A stretch of DNA of 64,000 nucleotides from Symbiodinium natans. Taxonomy: Eukaryota > Sar > Dinophyceae > Suessiales > Symbiodiniaceae. The stretch is taken from NCBI GenBank assembly GCA_905221605.1, contig CAJNDS010000757.1, positions 784,887-848,886 of the forward strand, given 5' to 3'. The notes beneath the pieces are model-generated. The model saw only the letters and a program-made list of their open reading frames with translations. It did not search any database and had not been told where the DNA came from. Both the position numbers and the translations under genes were made by a program. This document shows, in pieces, positions 47,900 to 58,339 of this stretch. Position 1 is the first letter of the stretch; each line of letters begins with the position of its first letter.

Positions 47900-48390
47900 A
47901 AGATCCTAACACTGCAGCCCTTCCTGCGCGGCCTCACTCTAAAGACCTTCCGATCCTTTTCTCCAACGGAACACCTTTTAAACTCGACAAACAAAATGTG
48001 GAACCCCCAAAACACTAGACCACCCAAGAGACTGCAGAAGCCCAAGACGGCCACGATGGCCATGACATCCAGTCCTGGCCCAAGACCATTCCTGTATAGG
48101 CTGGCGGTGGTTCGGTTGGGGTTGAAGTTAAGGTTCGGGATTTGGTGCGTTTCAAAGGGGTTTCGGGCACAAGCAAGCTCAAGCTCAAGCACTCCAAGCG
48201 GCAAAGCAAGCTCAAACAACTCATGCTTCACATGTGTTTCAAGAAAACGAAACCACGCACTCACATCTTTGTTTTCTTCTCGAAAGGAAATTCGGTGCGC
48301 CGCGTCGGCGTAGTCCAGGACTCCATCCCGAACACAAAAGAAAGCTATGATACATTCCAAGCCGGGCCCACGGCTCCAAATCCCCTTCAT
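47900..48390 (-). other. E2 segment with a hydrophobic, membrane-like stretch
   Basis: Between the accessory ORF and integrase, the pol frame reads a basic segment after VMAIVAVLGFCSLLGGLVFW (about 48.07-48.01 kb), a run long enough for one membrane helix. DNA around 48.17-48.24 kb repeats CAAGCTCAAGC-type words that also occur in the LTR and at 50.23-50.40 kb. It may be a real coding spacer or non-coding filler that happens to be open. Confidence 0.3.
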
Positions 48391-48838
48391 CCCTTCCTGA
48401 TCGTCTCTTTTGCGGCGGCCACCACCGCACCGAAGCTGGGGACATTGGCCGAGCTGCTGGAAGATGGGGCTCCCGATTCGGGAACCGTTGGCATGGAGGG
48501 CCCCGGAGCGGGGCGTGGCATCGCCTTTACCGCCGGTGGCGGCGGCGGAAGAACGAACGAGCGCTCCGTGCCCGTCTGTCCAAGACCAAGAAGAAGGCGG
48601 CCGATGGAATCCCCAGGTGGGGCTGTTGAAGCCGGAGAAGGTGGCTCCAGGGGCATATCCCCGTCGTCGTGGTGGCCCGGAGTTGCAGCCGAAGTTTCCG
48701 GAACCATTGGTGGAGCTGGAGGATCTCGACCACCCATTCCTGCTTGCTTCACCATCGGTGGTGGTGCCGTCTCTGGCGTAGGGAGGCAAAGGGCCTCTTG
48801 GACTGAGATATTGTCCTCCCGGCACTTCAAGCAAAATT

Positions 48839-50086
48839 TCAGCGCCTCTTCGGGGCCTTCGCCATGGAGATCTTCGTCGGCCGAAATGGAGGTGGAGCTC
48901 GAATCGTCTGATGTAGACCCACCAGGACCAGCACGGGCCTTCGGCTGCGCGAATCTCGCGCGGCCCTGCGGGCATTGCTGGCCTCCTTCGACCGTAATGC
49001 AGCATCCGTTCGAAGCCTCAAACTCGTAGTGAGCTCGCCCCACGCGACACGTTCGTCGCGATACCGCGTAAAGCGCGGTCCCTCGAAGAGACGCGGCTCG
49101 TGAAGGGCCAACAACGGGCGTTCCCCCGCCTTTGCACTGATAAAGGCGCGCAAGCAGATGAGGAGCCGCTGAAGATACCCCATTGCGCTTATGGCGCATT
49201 CGCGCTCTCGGCGATCGTTGCGCCCTCCAGCGCCCTTGGTAACGACGCCCAGCCTGTCCATGGCTGACAGGACGTCGTGGGGCCTCAGCCCCCATTCGAA
49301 GAGGCCTTTGCCTTGGAGTAGAAGATGGAGGCGCTCTTCTGCAGCCAAGTCTTGATCCACAGTGGAGGTGGCCACCTCCCGAAATCTTTTGGGACGGCGA
49401 CCTTCTTCTTGCACAGGTTCGGGAAGTACCTGTGGTGGATGTGGACCTTCCGGAAACCGCGGAAGCACCGAGTGCCACGGAGTCGGGGCTGCATATTCGC
49501 TGGGACGAACCAAAGTTGCAGACCCACCAAAGATCTGGCGAGTAATCGCCGGAGACCCCAGATGCTGCGCCACATAGGCCTCGCCTATGGTCCCGGCCAT
49601 GGCGAGGGAATCGTAAATGGCACTCGGGTCTGCTGGGGGCCCATAATAATGGGAAAGCTGGGGCATTGGTTCCCCAGGCTCGGGGTACAAATGGACCCCA
49701 AGCTCGGCAGCCTCGGCAATCCTCCTCCTCATATCGAAAAGCAAAGCATGATGCAAGGCCGTCAGGCGTTGTCCCGGAATGGATGGTGGCTGCGTGGTGT
49801 CCACCGGAGTAATCCTCGGCACATCGGAATCTCCAATCTCCACGGGGTCCGCCGCAATGGGGCGCCAATGCCCCCAATTCTCGGAGTCGGTAGGCGAAGG
49901 CACCTCCCGATCCGGAGGACGGAAAAGAACTTCCCCCGAGGAAGCCGCTGATGGAACCTCTTTCTCTCCAATTGGCTCCTGGACCGTCACCTCCTCCAGC
50001 GACGGGCCCACCATTGGCGAAACACTCGCCTCTCCACCAACTGGGTCCTCTATCGCAGGCCCAGAGGTTTGGGAGCCACCCATCAT
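48839..50086 (-). CDS. E2 accessory ORF between protease and integrase
   Basis: A 415-codon ORF with its own ATG-ATG start at 50086, 36 bases after an in-frame TAG, in the +1 frame relative to Gag-protease. The N-terminal third is acidic and proline-rich with SENWGHWRPI. The middle has YEPGEPMPQLSHYYGPP-like and APTPWHSVLPRFPEG segments. The C-terminal third is helical and basic (ERECAISAMGYLQRLLICLR). I do not recognise the family. Copia elements normally go straight from protease to integrase, so this is an addition. E3 has an ORF at the same place, in the same relative frame, with a similar DEDWGEWRP motif. The overlapping Gag frame also stays open here but reads like noise until about 48.95 kb, where SISADEDLHGEGPEEALKF looks protein-like again. 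Confidence 0.6.
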   Translation of the reverse strand: MMGGSQTSGPAIEDPVGGEASVSPMVGPSLEEVTVQEPIGEKEVPSAASSGEVLFRPPDREVPSPTDSENWGHWRPIAADPVEIGDSDVPRITPVDTTQPPSIPGQRLTALHHALLFDMRRRIAEAAELGVHLYPEPGEPMPQLSHYYGPPADPSAIYDSLAMAGTIGEAYVAQHLGSPAITRQIFGGSATLVRPSEYAAPTPWHSVLPRFPEGPHPPQVLPEPVQEEGRRPKRFREVATSTVDQDLAAEERLHLLLQGKGLFEWGLRPHDVLSAMDRLGVVTKGAGGRNDRRERECAISAMGYLQRLLICLRAFISAKAGERPLLALHEPRLFEGPRFTRYRDERVAWGELTTSLRLRTDAALRSKEASNARRAARDSRSRRPVLVLVGLHQTIRAPPPFRPTKISMAKAPKRR

Positions 50087-50429
50087 GGAGCGTATTGCTC
50101 TCCGAGCAACAAAAGCAAAAGGCTACTAGAACCAAAACACTCAGAGCTCCGGATCTGTTCCTTCGTGCGCCTCCGAAAGGCGCTCCAATCCCTTGCATAA
50201 GCGAAAAACACCCCATGAAAAACATGACGCACCCACGCAAAGCAAGCTCCAAAGCATGTATGTTCCCAAGGTTCCAAAGCAACATGCTCAAGCAATTCAA
50301 TCCAAGCTCAAAAATCAAGCGCAAGTTCAAGCCAAACATGTCATGCTGCTTCCTAATCAAGGTCAAGCCACACATGTCATGCTGTTTCCTAAGATTTTTG
50401 TCGAAAACAAGCTCTTCTTGAGGACTTTC

Positions 50430-52856
50430 TGGACAACTTGAGGGAACTTTGGGCTTTCCCAGAGGACTTTCGGGATTGAAGATCTCAGACCTAAACCCTC
50501 GAAGGAGAAACGAAAACGGAGTTGAAGACAAAGCGTGTCGGCCACACTGCTCATCATCGAGCTCATCGACCTTATGCAGGCTCTTTCCTCCTTTCTTCAA
50601 GATGCTCCTGGGAGCGGTCCGCTGTCCTGAGGGGATAGGAACCTCAGATCCTGGCACAACAGTGTCCTTCAGTGAATCAAGTTCCATGTCTTTAGGCCCC
50701 TCCGCCCCTTTCTTGGAGGAGGCTTTAGACTTCTTTCCCCCACTAAACGCCCACCAGGCCCGATTGTGACCAACCAACTTGATACTCTTCTTGTTCCCTT
50801 TGTACATTCGGGACCCCGTTTTGGACAGATAGGTCTTCCAACCCAATTCCGCCCCACACCATGGAGAGAGGACGTTAAACCCGACATCAGCCACCAACAC
50901 CTCCCCGAGTCTCAGAAGAACATCACCGAAGTAGACTTCGATATCGACCACAGACGAAACGTCGATCGAACCTCCAGAGGCGTTGAACAGACTGGCTGCC
51001 TTGTCGTGTGTCTTCACCACACGAAATCCTGAGATAAACTGGTTGGAAACTATGTGGCACGTAGCCCCACTATCAACCAACCAAACATCCCTCGGGCTAA
51101 CCCCTAGGTGCGAGCACATCTGAGAGAGGTTTCCTCTTTGAGAAAACTTCGAGCCTAAGGCCCCCATTGAATCTCCAACTACGGTGCCTACCGGCTTCAC
51201 CTCTTCAGGCGCGTTCAGAACACGAGGAGGAAGAGAAGGTTCGGCCGAAGCTTCCCGCACTCCAGAAAAACCCAAAGCCATCAAGGTGGCTTCCCCAGAG
51301 TCTGCTTCCGATTCGGGCTCACCCAAGTAACGGCCTTTCCCTTTTCCTTTCTTCTTCTTCGACTTCTCCTTGCCCTTTCCGCGCCCTTTGGGGCTCTTGT
51401 CCCCGTGCTCGCTCCGAGGAGTTCCACCTCCCCGCGGCGTTCCTCCACCTTTGGGAGTTCCCCCACCTTTGGGATTTCGGTCCCCTTTTCCTTTGTCTTT
51501 AGGCTTCTTTCGATCCTTTCCATGGTCGCCCTTGCCTTTGTCCGGAATTCCACCACCACGGGCCTTCTCATCCCTTTGCTTCTGCCAGCATTTCTCGGCT
51601 TGGTGTCCCCGTTTCCCGCAGTAATCACACAAAGTGTCACTGAGGGATCGAGACGTTCCACCTGGAGCCTCACATAGTCGAAGCTGTTCTTCGTAGTACT
51701 TCAGACTGCTGCACAATGAGTTCCAGTCGTTGCTCTTCCCATGCAAGACAACGTATTGACGAAGCTCGGTATTCACCGCTTGCAAAAGGATACTGCACCG
51801 ATCAGCCTCTGACAGAAGAAGTTCAGGGAAATTCGACAGCTTTGCCTCAGACCGAGAAAACTCATCTTCAAGGTGCCTAATGAGGTCAGTAGGTCGCCGA
51901 ATATGTTGGCACGTGTGCTGCAACTTCAAACACTGGTCACGCACGAAGACGGCTTCCATGCGGGATACTATGCTGTACTGCTGTGTGATGGTGCGCATGG
52001 CCTCGTACCCACAGGCACTCAAAGCCTGTCGCTTCGAGCAAGAGCGTAGCAACTCCAGACCCCTTTCCCACTTTGCCAGGGCTTGGGTCAGGTAGTAAAA
52101 CAGCTTAGCGCTCCGCGCTGCAACTTCCACACTGAGATCCTTCTGGAGTATCTCGTGTTTCACCTTCACACACAGCTGAAGCTCCCGAACGAAAGACTCG
52201 TCTTGCAAAGCCAACCACGAGCTCAAAGTCTCCACATAGCCATGCCACGTTTCCACTTCTCGCATGCGTCCTTTGCTCATGCCTTGATGCTCCAGCAATG
52301 GCAAAGGCGGTAGGTACTTCTCCGCTCGGTTCTGAAGAGTGGACCCACCACTAAAAGAAGTAGACGAAGACGACCCCGTCGCTGCTGTGGCACCAGGTCC
52401 CGAAAACGGGTCGGCAGTCTTGGCTTTAGCTGCAGCTTCAGCAACCAACTTAGCAGTCTCAGCTGCCTTCTCTTCGGCCTCGTTTCGGCGTTTCTCCTCT
52501 AAGTCCATGCGTCTCATGAGAGCAGCTATCAACTGCTGGTTCTGTTGAGTAGCCTGCCCTTGCTGACGCAAGAGCTCAAGTGTAGACTGGTTCTGCTGAC
52601 GTAGCATTTCCAACACGATGGCTTGAAACCCAGTCTCGGCTCCTCCACCGCTGGCTGTGGGCAAAGTTCCCCCTGCCTGACTCCCCGCTGGTGAAGCCTG
52701 CGCTTGAGCAGGAGTTACCGGAGGGGACTCAAAGGGGTTCGGTGCTTCCTGAGGTCGCGAAGTTGTCTGGCCTGCTTGACCAAACAGCAAAGCCTCTTCT
52801 TCAGGACTCACGTCCGGTACCGGCACCTGAGAAGGGTCCGGAGCTTGGGCGGCCAT
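50430..52856 (-). CDS. E2 Gag and aspartic protease
   Basis: Starts at ATG 52856 (MAAQAPDPSQVPVPDVSPEE), 25 bases inside the primer-binding site. There is a Gln-rich, coiled-coil-like region, a helical capsid-like region, then Lys/Gly repeats. The CCHC knuckle is CDYCGKRGHQAEKC, and the retropepsin motif is VWLVDSGATCHIVSN (about 51.08 kb). The frame stays open to 48387, but beyond about 50.43 kb it is no longer convincing. Part of that tail contains an imperfect duplication encoding RKQHDM-GL-L twice. Confidence 0.88.
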
Positions 52857-52880
52857 GGTCTCTACTGGAACGTCCTCAGA

Positions 52881-52893
52881 CGCTCCGCTACCA
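52881..52893 (-). other. E2 primer-binding site
   Basis: TGGTAGCGGAGCG abuts the 5' LTR with no spacer. It is complementary to a tRNA ending ...CTCCGCTACCA, as at E1 and E3. Confidence 0.8.
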
Positions 52894-53445
52894 TGTGAAA
52901 AACGCAGAGCTCTTTTTCACTCCACGCTTGAGCCAAAACACCAGAGGTGTTCGGCAAGTCTCTCGCAGAGTCAGCGCAGCTTCACTTTCGTGAATTCCAT
53001 CTCAACTTTGTTAAACAAAGGAGGAACACATGCAAACGTCCTAGTGCTTCTCAGGACTTCAGTGCTTCAGCAAAACAAGCATACAAGTGCACAGCCACTC
53101 TGCTCGAACCTCAGTACGACGACACGAGCGAAGCGAGGGTCGGCGGCCAAGGTTTGAAGAGCAAACTCAGAGCAACACGCACTTCTTCAAGGATGCTCCT
53201 AAAGCATCTCGAGTGCTTCTCTGCTCATCATGCACACTCCAAGCATCTCATGTCAAGCTCAAAGCAAGAAACACTTTCAAGCCAAGCTCCAAACATGCTA
53301 TGTCCATGCCTGCTTCTGCTAACACCAAACAAACGGTTCAAGCACAGTTCTCAACTCATGCAATGCAAACTCGTGGTTCATGTCACATGTGCAAGACATC
53401 CTGTCAACTGTAAAGGCACTCACAAGGAAGTCAAAAACTTTCACA
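52894..53445 (-). repeat. E2 5' LTR
   Basis: 552 bp, about 99% identical to 43143-43694. Its outer end joins E3 coding sequence directly. Confidence 0.93.
52927..52951 (-). promoter_or_regulatory. Hairpin plus spliced-leader-like motif in E2 5' LTR
   Basis: Stem AACACC/GGTGTT with a 3-base loop, then TTTTGGCTCAAG (52938-52927), ending 33 bases before the LTR/primer-binding-site border. Confidence 0.6.
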
Positions 53446-54908
53446 CCCGTGAGGATCCCCGCCTCGAGCTGAGCGCGAAGGCTCATTGGGTTGAATGGCC
53501 TTCCTGCCGGTGCCAATGTCCCCGCTGCTCCTGTTTCCATCGTTTCTGCCATCCTCATCACCGTGCTGGAGAGGTCGCTGGCGGCTTTCGGGGGTGTCAA
53601 GCTGACCGGCAGTTGGGCATGGTCCTTCACCTGCATCCGCAGGAAGCTCTCCCTCAAAGGTCCGAGGGCTTGCAGCCCTTCTGAGGTGTGGCCTGGTGTG
53701 CTCAGATGCAGCTGCAGATACGGACCATGATAGCCCAGGTTGGAAAGTGATTCCCGCCAGGGAGGTGTCACTCGGAGAGTGCTCTTCGCATGCCTGGGCT
53801 CGGGGCCCCGGCGGTGCTCCGTGTACACTGCTGTCGGGCTGACCGGTTCCCCCGGCGGCTGCGTCATGGAGATAGGGGGATGCTCCGGATGTGCTGGGGT
53901 CGTTGGAGCTGGAACCCCTGTGGTTGGCCTCCATTCTCCCCAATCCTCGTCGGACTCGTCTATCTCCACCACCATTGTCGATGGTCCTGGCCCTGGGCTC
54001 GCCGGTGCTGCCGCGGTTGTTTCCTTCGGGTTCGGCTGAGGAAACTCGCTCGGTCCCAGCGTAACCACTGAGCGAGCCTTGCCCTCTGTCACTCCAAGTT
54101 CCAGCTGCTCTGGTTCGGCAAGAGCTTGCTCCCATGTGCCCCAATCCACCGGGTTCTGTGTCACGTGGAGGCCCTCCTTGGAGATGGTCTGCGAGAAGCC
54201 CTGCATGTTGGCTTCGTGTGGCTCGCTCATCAAATGAGCTTCGGTGACATATTTCTGGCACAGGAGACAAAACAGCGTCACCGGCGTATCCGGTGAGTCG
54301 CTGGCTCCCGAAGCTTGCGCCGTCCAAGCTCCTCCGAACCGACGAGCAACCCACGTCGTCCAGCCTGCCGACGCCCAGCGCCGTTTTCCTCTCCGTGCTG
54401 GCGCTGACGATGCCGGCGGGGGGCCGGAGGGCTCCCGAGGATCGACTCCCATGGTCGATTGATCCACATGGTCCGGCAGCAAGTTCCGCACCGGTCTCAC
54501 GGCCATGGTTTTCTCCTTGGATTTGATCTTCGGCGTCGGCTTCATCTGCACCATAGCGGGTCCCTTGGCTGGAGCCTCTGACATCGAAGGATCCGTTTGG
54601 AATTCCCTCACCCCAGTGTGGGACGACGGTGCCTCCGCCGCTTCCGTCTCTTCCATGACGTACTCCATCGAAGGAGATGAGGTCGAAGGGTCCACCCTTG
54701 CCGAGTCCAAATCCAGATCCATCTCGTCCCCTCCAGTGGACTCCGCCTCGGCATACGTTGCCTGGAGCTCCTCTCGGAGATCCTGTGGAAGCTCTATGCC
54801 GTGCTGCGCGGCGTTGGCCTCCAACAGTATCAGTCTCCTGCGTCTCGCCCCCTGGCGCATGCCTTCCAACTCTTGGATGCTTCGTTGCATCGTGGCACTC
54901 GGATCCAT
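53446..54908 (-). CDS. E3 accessory ORF, truncated at the E2 LTR
   Basis: Own ATG at 54908 (MDPSATMQRSIQELEG), 15 bases after an in-frame TAG, in the +1 frame relative to Gag-protease, exactly as in E2. It has an N-terminal coiled-coil-like helix, an acidic region, then a CX2CX7HX5H finger (FCLLCQKYVTEAHLMSEPH). A DEDWGEWRP motif follows, comparable with SENWGHWRP in the E2 ORF, then YHGPYLQLHLSTPGH and a helical end. At 53446 the reading frame passes into E2 LTR sequence, so the true C-terminus is lost. Function unknown; the finger suggests nucleic-acid binding. Confidence 0.55.
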
Positions 54909-54949
54909 AGCGGCGGTCTCCTATCTGTCCTACTCTAGGAAAACTTCGC

Positions 54950-57739
54950 CTCTTTGAGCAATCCAAGCTGCCAATCTCAACCTCATCAGGGAAATCCTCC
55001 AAGCAAGCACGACAGACAACTGTTTCCCTACCATGCTCATGCACAAGACGCTCAACTGCTGGTGTGGTGCTGTTGTCCTGTTGCTTGTGTGAGATAACGC
55101 TGCTGTCATTTTCAAATACAAGCCGCTCGACTGCTGGTGTGGTGCTGTTGTCCTGTTGCTTGTGTGAGATAACGCTGTTGTCTTCACTAAAAATCAAGCG
55201 TTCATCCCTATCAAGCTCACGAACAACTGGCGTATCCACATGACTGAAAAACTGAAGTTGATCCCTCGCAGAGCCGGAAACGTCATCGACTGTCCTTAGT
55301 CTGTCCTTAGCTTCGCCTTGGTCCAGGTCAACATGTTCGTGGCTCGTCTGAAACTCGCAATCAACTACCTCATCAAGACATGAAACATCCAGCAATTCGG
55401 GGTTTTCGGGCTCAACACACACTCTCGCAGAGCTGCGATGACCTCGATTCGAAGTCGAACGATGAAAATCACGACTCGAAGACGACTTGCGAGACCGACT
55501 TCGACGAAACTGTTCCGTTTTGGCGATCAAATCTTGCGGTTTCAGCGCTAAAGGATGGTCATTCCGAACTGACGCAAGCCAACTAACTGAAGCAAACATG
55601 GTTGGTCTCAGCGTTACGCCGTGCTTTCGGACGGTAATTACGCCCTGCTGGTCGCACATCGCTGGCTCCCAACCTCCATTCTGACAAAGCAAGTTGATGT
55701 TCAGCAAATTGTGTTTGATCTGATCGGAAATGACGGCTTCAAACCTAGCCCTACACATGTACACAGCGTCACCCTCATGCTCAGAACTGCTCTTCGATGA
55801 TGCTGGGGTGGTGGTTTCAAAGCAAACTTCCACTAAAACATGTGTTGATCCGCCAATTTCAACGGAATCTCCAGTCGCAGTCTCCGCATATGACTTCGGG
55901 CGTCCTTCCAACCAACTCAGGATTTTCACGTGGTCGCTCTCAAGCGTCTCTCTCGTGATGATGTGGAACGAACTACCAGAGTCAATCAGCCAGTAAATGC
56001 GATCATCTGAAGGAAAACTAACCACTTGGTTCGTGAGCATCATACCAAAGTGATATCCCTCCAGAAACGTCTTGATTGATGACTGTGCTTTTCCACTACC
56101 CTTGGTTGTGGGCTGCACTGCTGCTTTCGCCGAAGTAGACGATGAAGATGATGGTGCCTCTGGCTGCGTCGTAACGGCCTGGCTCGTCGCCGCTGCGGCT
56201 TTGTCCTTCGGAGGTGCCCAGCAGTCGCGTGCCCAGTGTCCAGTCTTCCCGCAGTTCCGGCAGACATCCGTCTTCTTCGCCTCTCTGCTCTTGCTTCGAG
56301 CTTTGTCCCCTTTTCCGCTTCGCTCACCTTTCTTGTCCTTTCCTTTCGCTTTGCCGCCCTTCAGTCCCTTTTCTCCTTTCTCGCCTTTGTTGCCCTTGTT
56401 GCCCTTGGAGCCTTTGTTGCCCTTGTCTCTGTCGCCCTTCTCGCCCTTACCGCCCTTGAAAGCATTCGCATTCCCGGATGCTCCTTCTCTCTGGAAGTCC
56501 ATCACACGAAGTTGCTCGTCGTAGAACTGTAAACCAGTCATCAGCTCACTCATGCTTCTTGTTGAGTGATGGAGGAGCAGATACCTCTTGGTCTCAGAAT
56601 CTAAGTGCTTCATCAGGCACAAGACTCCCTCTTGTTCTCCGATGAGCAACTCCGGGAAGCGATGCTTCACCTGCGCCTCGAACTTGAGGAGTTCGGTGGT
56701 GTACCACCTAGCGACATCAAGTGGTCGCTTGAGGTGTTTCGGCGGCACCAGGCCTAATGCCTGCTCGCGAAGGGCTTGTCCTTCTACTCTGGAGCGAACG
56801 GACAATTCATTGTTCAAAGAACGCCAGAGTTCATATCCGGCACTTGCTCCCATCTGCTTTACCTCGATGAGATGCACCAAATCCTGCCCACGCTGGAACT
56901 TGCTCATGGACTGACGAAGCAAAAACCAAAGTTTGGTCGACCGAGCTGCTTTCCCGGCTTCAAGCTTCACTTGCAAGACTTCCACACTGCTACTCATCGC
57001 CTCCTGCAACTCCGTAGCGTACCGATCGTCAAGCAAACAAAGCCAGCTTGTAAGTTCGTCTCTGTAAGCTGTCCAAACTCGGATTTCAGCATGTCTACTC
57101 GTCATGGACGCATAGTTCAGCTGAGGCAATTGTGGGATGTAGCCCTCTGCCCTCTTGTTTCGTACACCAGAGTCTACTTCCATATCCACAGCGGTCGATG
57201 CATTCGCAGATGATGCTGAGGGGTTTCCTCCAGGGGTAGGACTCGTCGACGATGAAGTTGTAGCTGTTGCATTTTGTGCATTTGCAGCATTCGCACTTGC
57301 AAGCTGCAATGCCTGCGTCAGCATGGCACTCATCTGTTGAAGTTGAGCTGCCTGCTGTCGGATCTGCTCGTCCTGTGCTTGCGGCATTGCTCTTGTGAAC
57401 TCCATCTGTTGAGCTACTCCAGGTGCACTGCATATTCGGAACTTGAAGGGGCTCTTGTGGTGCTGTCTGAGGGGGTGTTCCCATCTGGTAGAACTGAGGT
57501 CCAAACAAAGGCACAGCCCCAACTGGTGGCTGATGGCCTGCTCCAGTCGTAGCTGTCCACTGCCTTGGGTCTACTCCGCGTGGAACTGAAGCTGGTCGTG
57601 CTGGCAAAGACCTTCCACGTTCTCTTCTCCCACGGGCACTTGGTGACCTTGCACCAGAAAGCCCTGTGGAACTCAGGCTGCTTGCACTGCGGCCTCTCGG
57701 AGAACGGTCTCCAGGTACACGTTCTTCACCATTGTCCAT
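54950..57739 (-). CDS. E3 Gag and aspartic protease, one frameshift
   Basis: Begins at ATG 57739 (MDNGEERVPGDRSPRGRSAS), 13 bases after the primer-binding site. The frame must change near 57.43 kb, where LQVPNMQ in the first frame is followed by APGVAQQMEFTRAM in the second. Then come a Gln-rich helix, a capsid-like region, Lys/Gly repeats, a CCHC knuckle CRNCGKTGHWARDC (about 56.25 kb) and a protease motif YWLIDSGSSFHIIT (about 55.98 kb). A 75-bp (25-codon) tandem duplication lies at 55051-55200. The frame stays open to 53431 beneath the accessory ORF, but that part does not read like protein. Confidence 0.82.
55051..55200 (-). repeat. 75-bp in-frame tandem duplication in E3
   Basis: Units start at 55051 (CTCAACTGCTGG) and 55126 (CTCGACTGCTGG). 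They encode two copies of a 25-residue segment containing VISHKQQDNSTTPAVERL. A third, more degenerate copy may follow. Confidence 0.85.
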
Positions 57740-57752
57740 GCTGGAGCACGAA

Positions 57753-57765
57753 GGCTCCGCTACCA
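57753..57765 (-). other. E3 primer-binding site
   Basis: TGGTAGCGGAGCC, the same tRNA match as E1 and E2. Three bases (ACG) separate it from the likely LTR end GAGTTTCA. Confidence 0.75.
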
Positions 57766-58270
57766 CGTTGAAACTCGTGGCACAGCTACGGGGCCTAAGG
57801 GACCTCAGCAAGACAAGTGCGGACTCTTTTCACTGCGCTGTTCACAGCTTCTCGAGCTCCGCTCGTCTTGAGCCAATCTAAACACTGTGGGTAGGTTCCT
57901 AGCACCTCTTAGGTGCTCTGCTGAGCTCTGTGCAGACCTAAACTAGCTTGAGTCACTTCTGGTCACCAAATACCAGGTCACAAACAGGAAACGAGTTCCG
58001 ACAAACGTTTCGAGAAAACGAACAGAAAACGGTTCTTCCCACTCAAAACAAGGTCTCACCAAGCCAAAAGAAATCTGCACTGCCTAAAACCATCTTCACA
58101 AAGACGGATAATGACATTCTTCGGGTGAGGAAAGATGCTGATGTGTGGATTGCCCCTAGAAGTGGAATTCGCTTTAATTTTCTTAGCAAGTGCAATGGTC
58201 TTAGAAGAGTCTGTTAGGTTCGTTCGCATGGCTAGCTGCAGTTTTTGTTTTCTGGTTAGTTGCACTTACA
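57766..58270 (-). repeat. E3 5' LTR, outer border uncertain
   Basis: Inferred from the adjacent primer-binding site and from a hairpin plus TTGGCTCAAG motif like those of E2 and E4. There is no second copy in the window, so the outer border cannot be fixed. TGTGTGTAAGTGCAAC (minus strand, near 58272) is a possible start. Confidence 0.5.
57867..57917 (-). promoter_or_regulatory. Hairpin plus spliced-leader-like motif in E3 LTR
   Basis: Perfect 7-bp stem AGCACCT/AGGTGCT with a 3-base loop (57917-57901) on the minus strand, then 24 bases, then TTGGCTCAAG (57876-57867). Confidence 0.5.
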
Positions 58271-58339
58271 CACAGCAGCGGCTCCAACGTTGATCAGGTT
58301 GAAATGAGTGCTCCCGCCCAGCTATAGCCCTTCTGGTCA

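Larger units (their letters stand above)
43143..53445 (-). mobile_element. E2: full-length Ty1/copia element with extra coding regions
   Basis: A 10.3-kb element with 552-bp LTRs that differ by three substitutions and two single-base indels (about 99% identity). It has a primer-binding site abutting the 5' LTR and a G-rich polypurine tract abutting the 3' LTR. Minus-strand order: Gag-CCHC-protease, an accessory ORF, integrase, RT, RNase H, then an extra C-terminal domain. No target-site duplication is visible (CAGTT on the left, CCCGT on the right). The right flank is the interrupted accessory ORF of E3, so the ends have been rearranged since insertion. Confidence 0.92.
53446..58270 (-). mobile_element. 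E3: 5' half of a Ty1/copia element
   Basis: On the minus strand: a partial or complete 5' LTR (57766 to at most about 58270), primer-binding site, Gag-CCHC-protease, and an accessory ORF that ends abruptly at the E2 5' LTR. Integrase, RT and the 3' LTR are missing, and none of them is found left of E2. The sequence was therefore lost by deletion or by recombination with E2, and E3 is not simply interrupted by it. Confidence 0.8.

Noticed and set aside
53431-54900. Gag-frame translation of E3 beneath the accessory ORF
   Set aside because: Low-complexity reading without motifs; the +1 frame starts at its own ATG and has a zinc finger.
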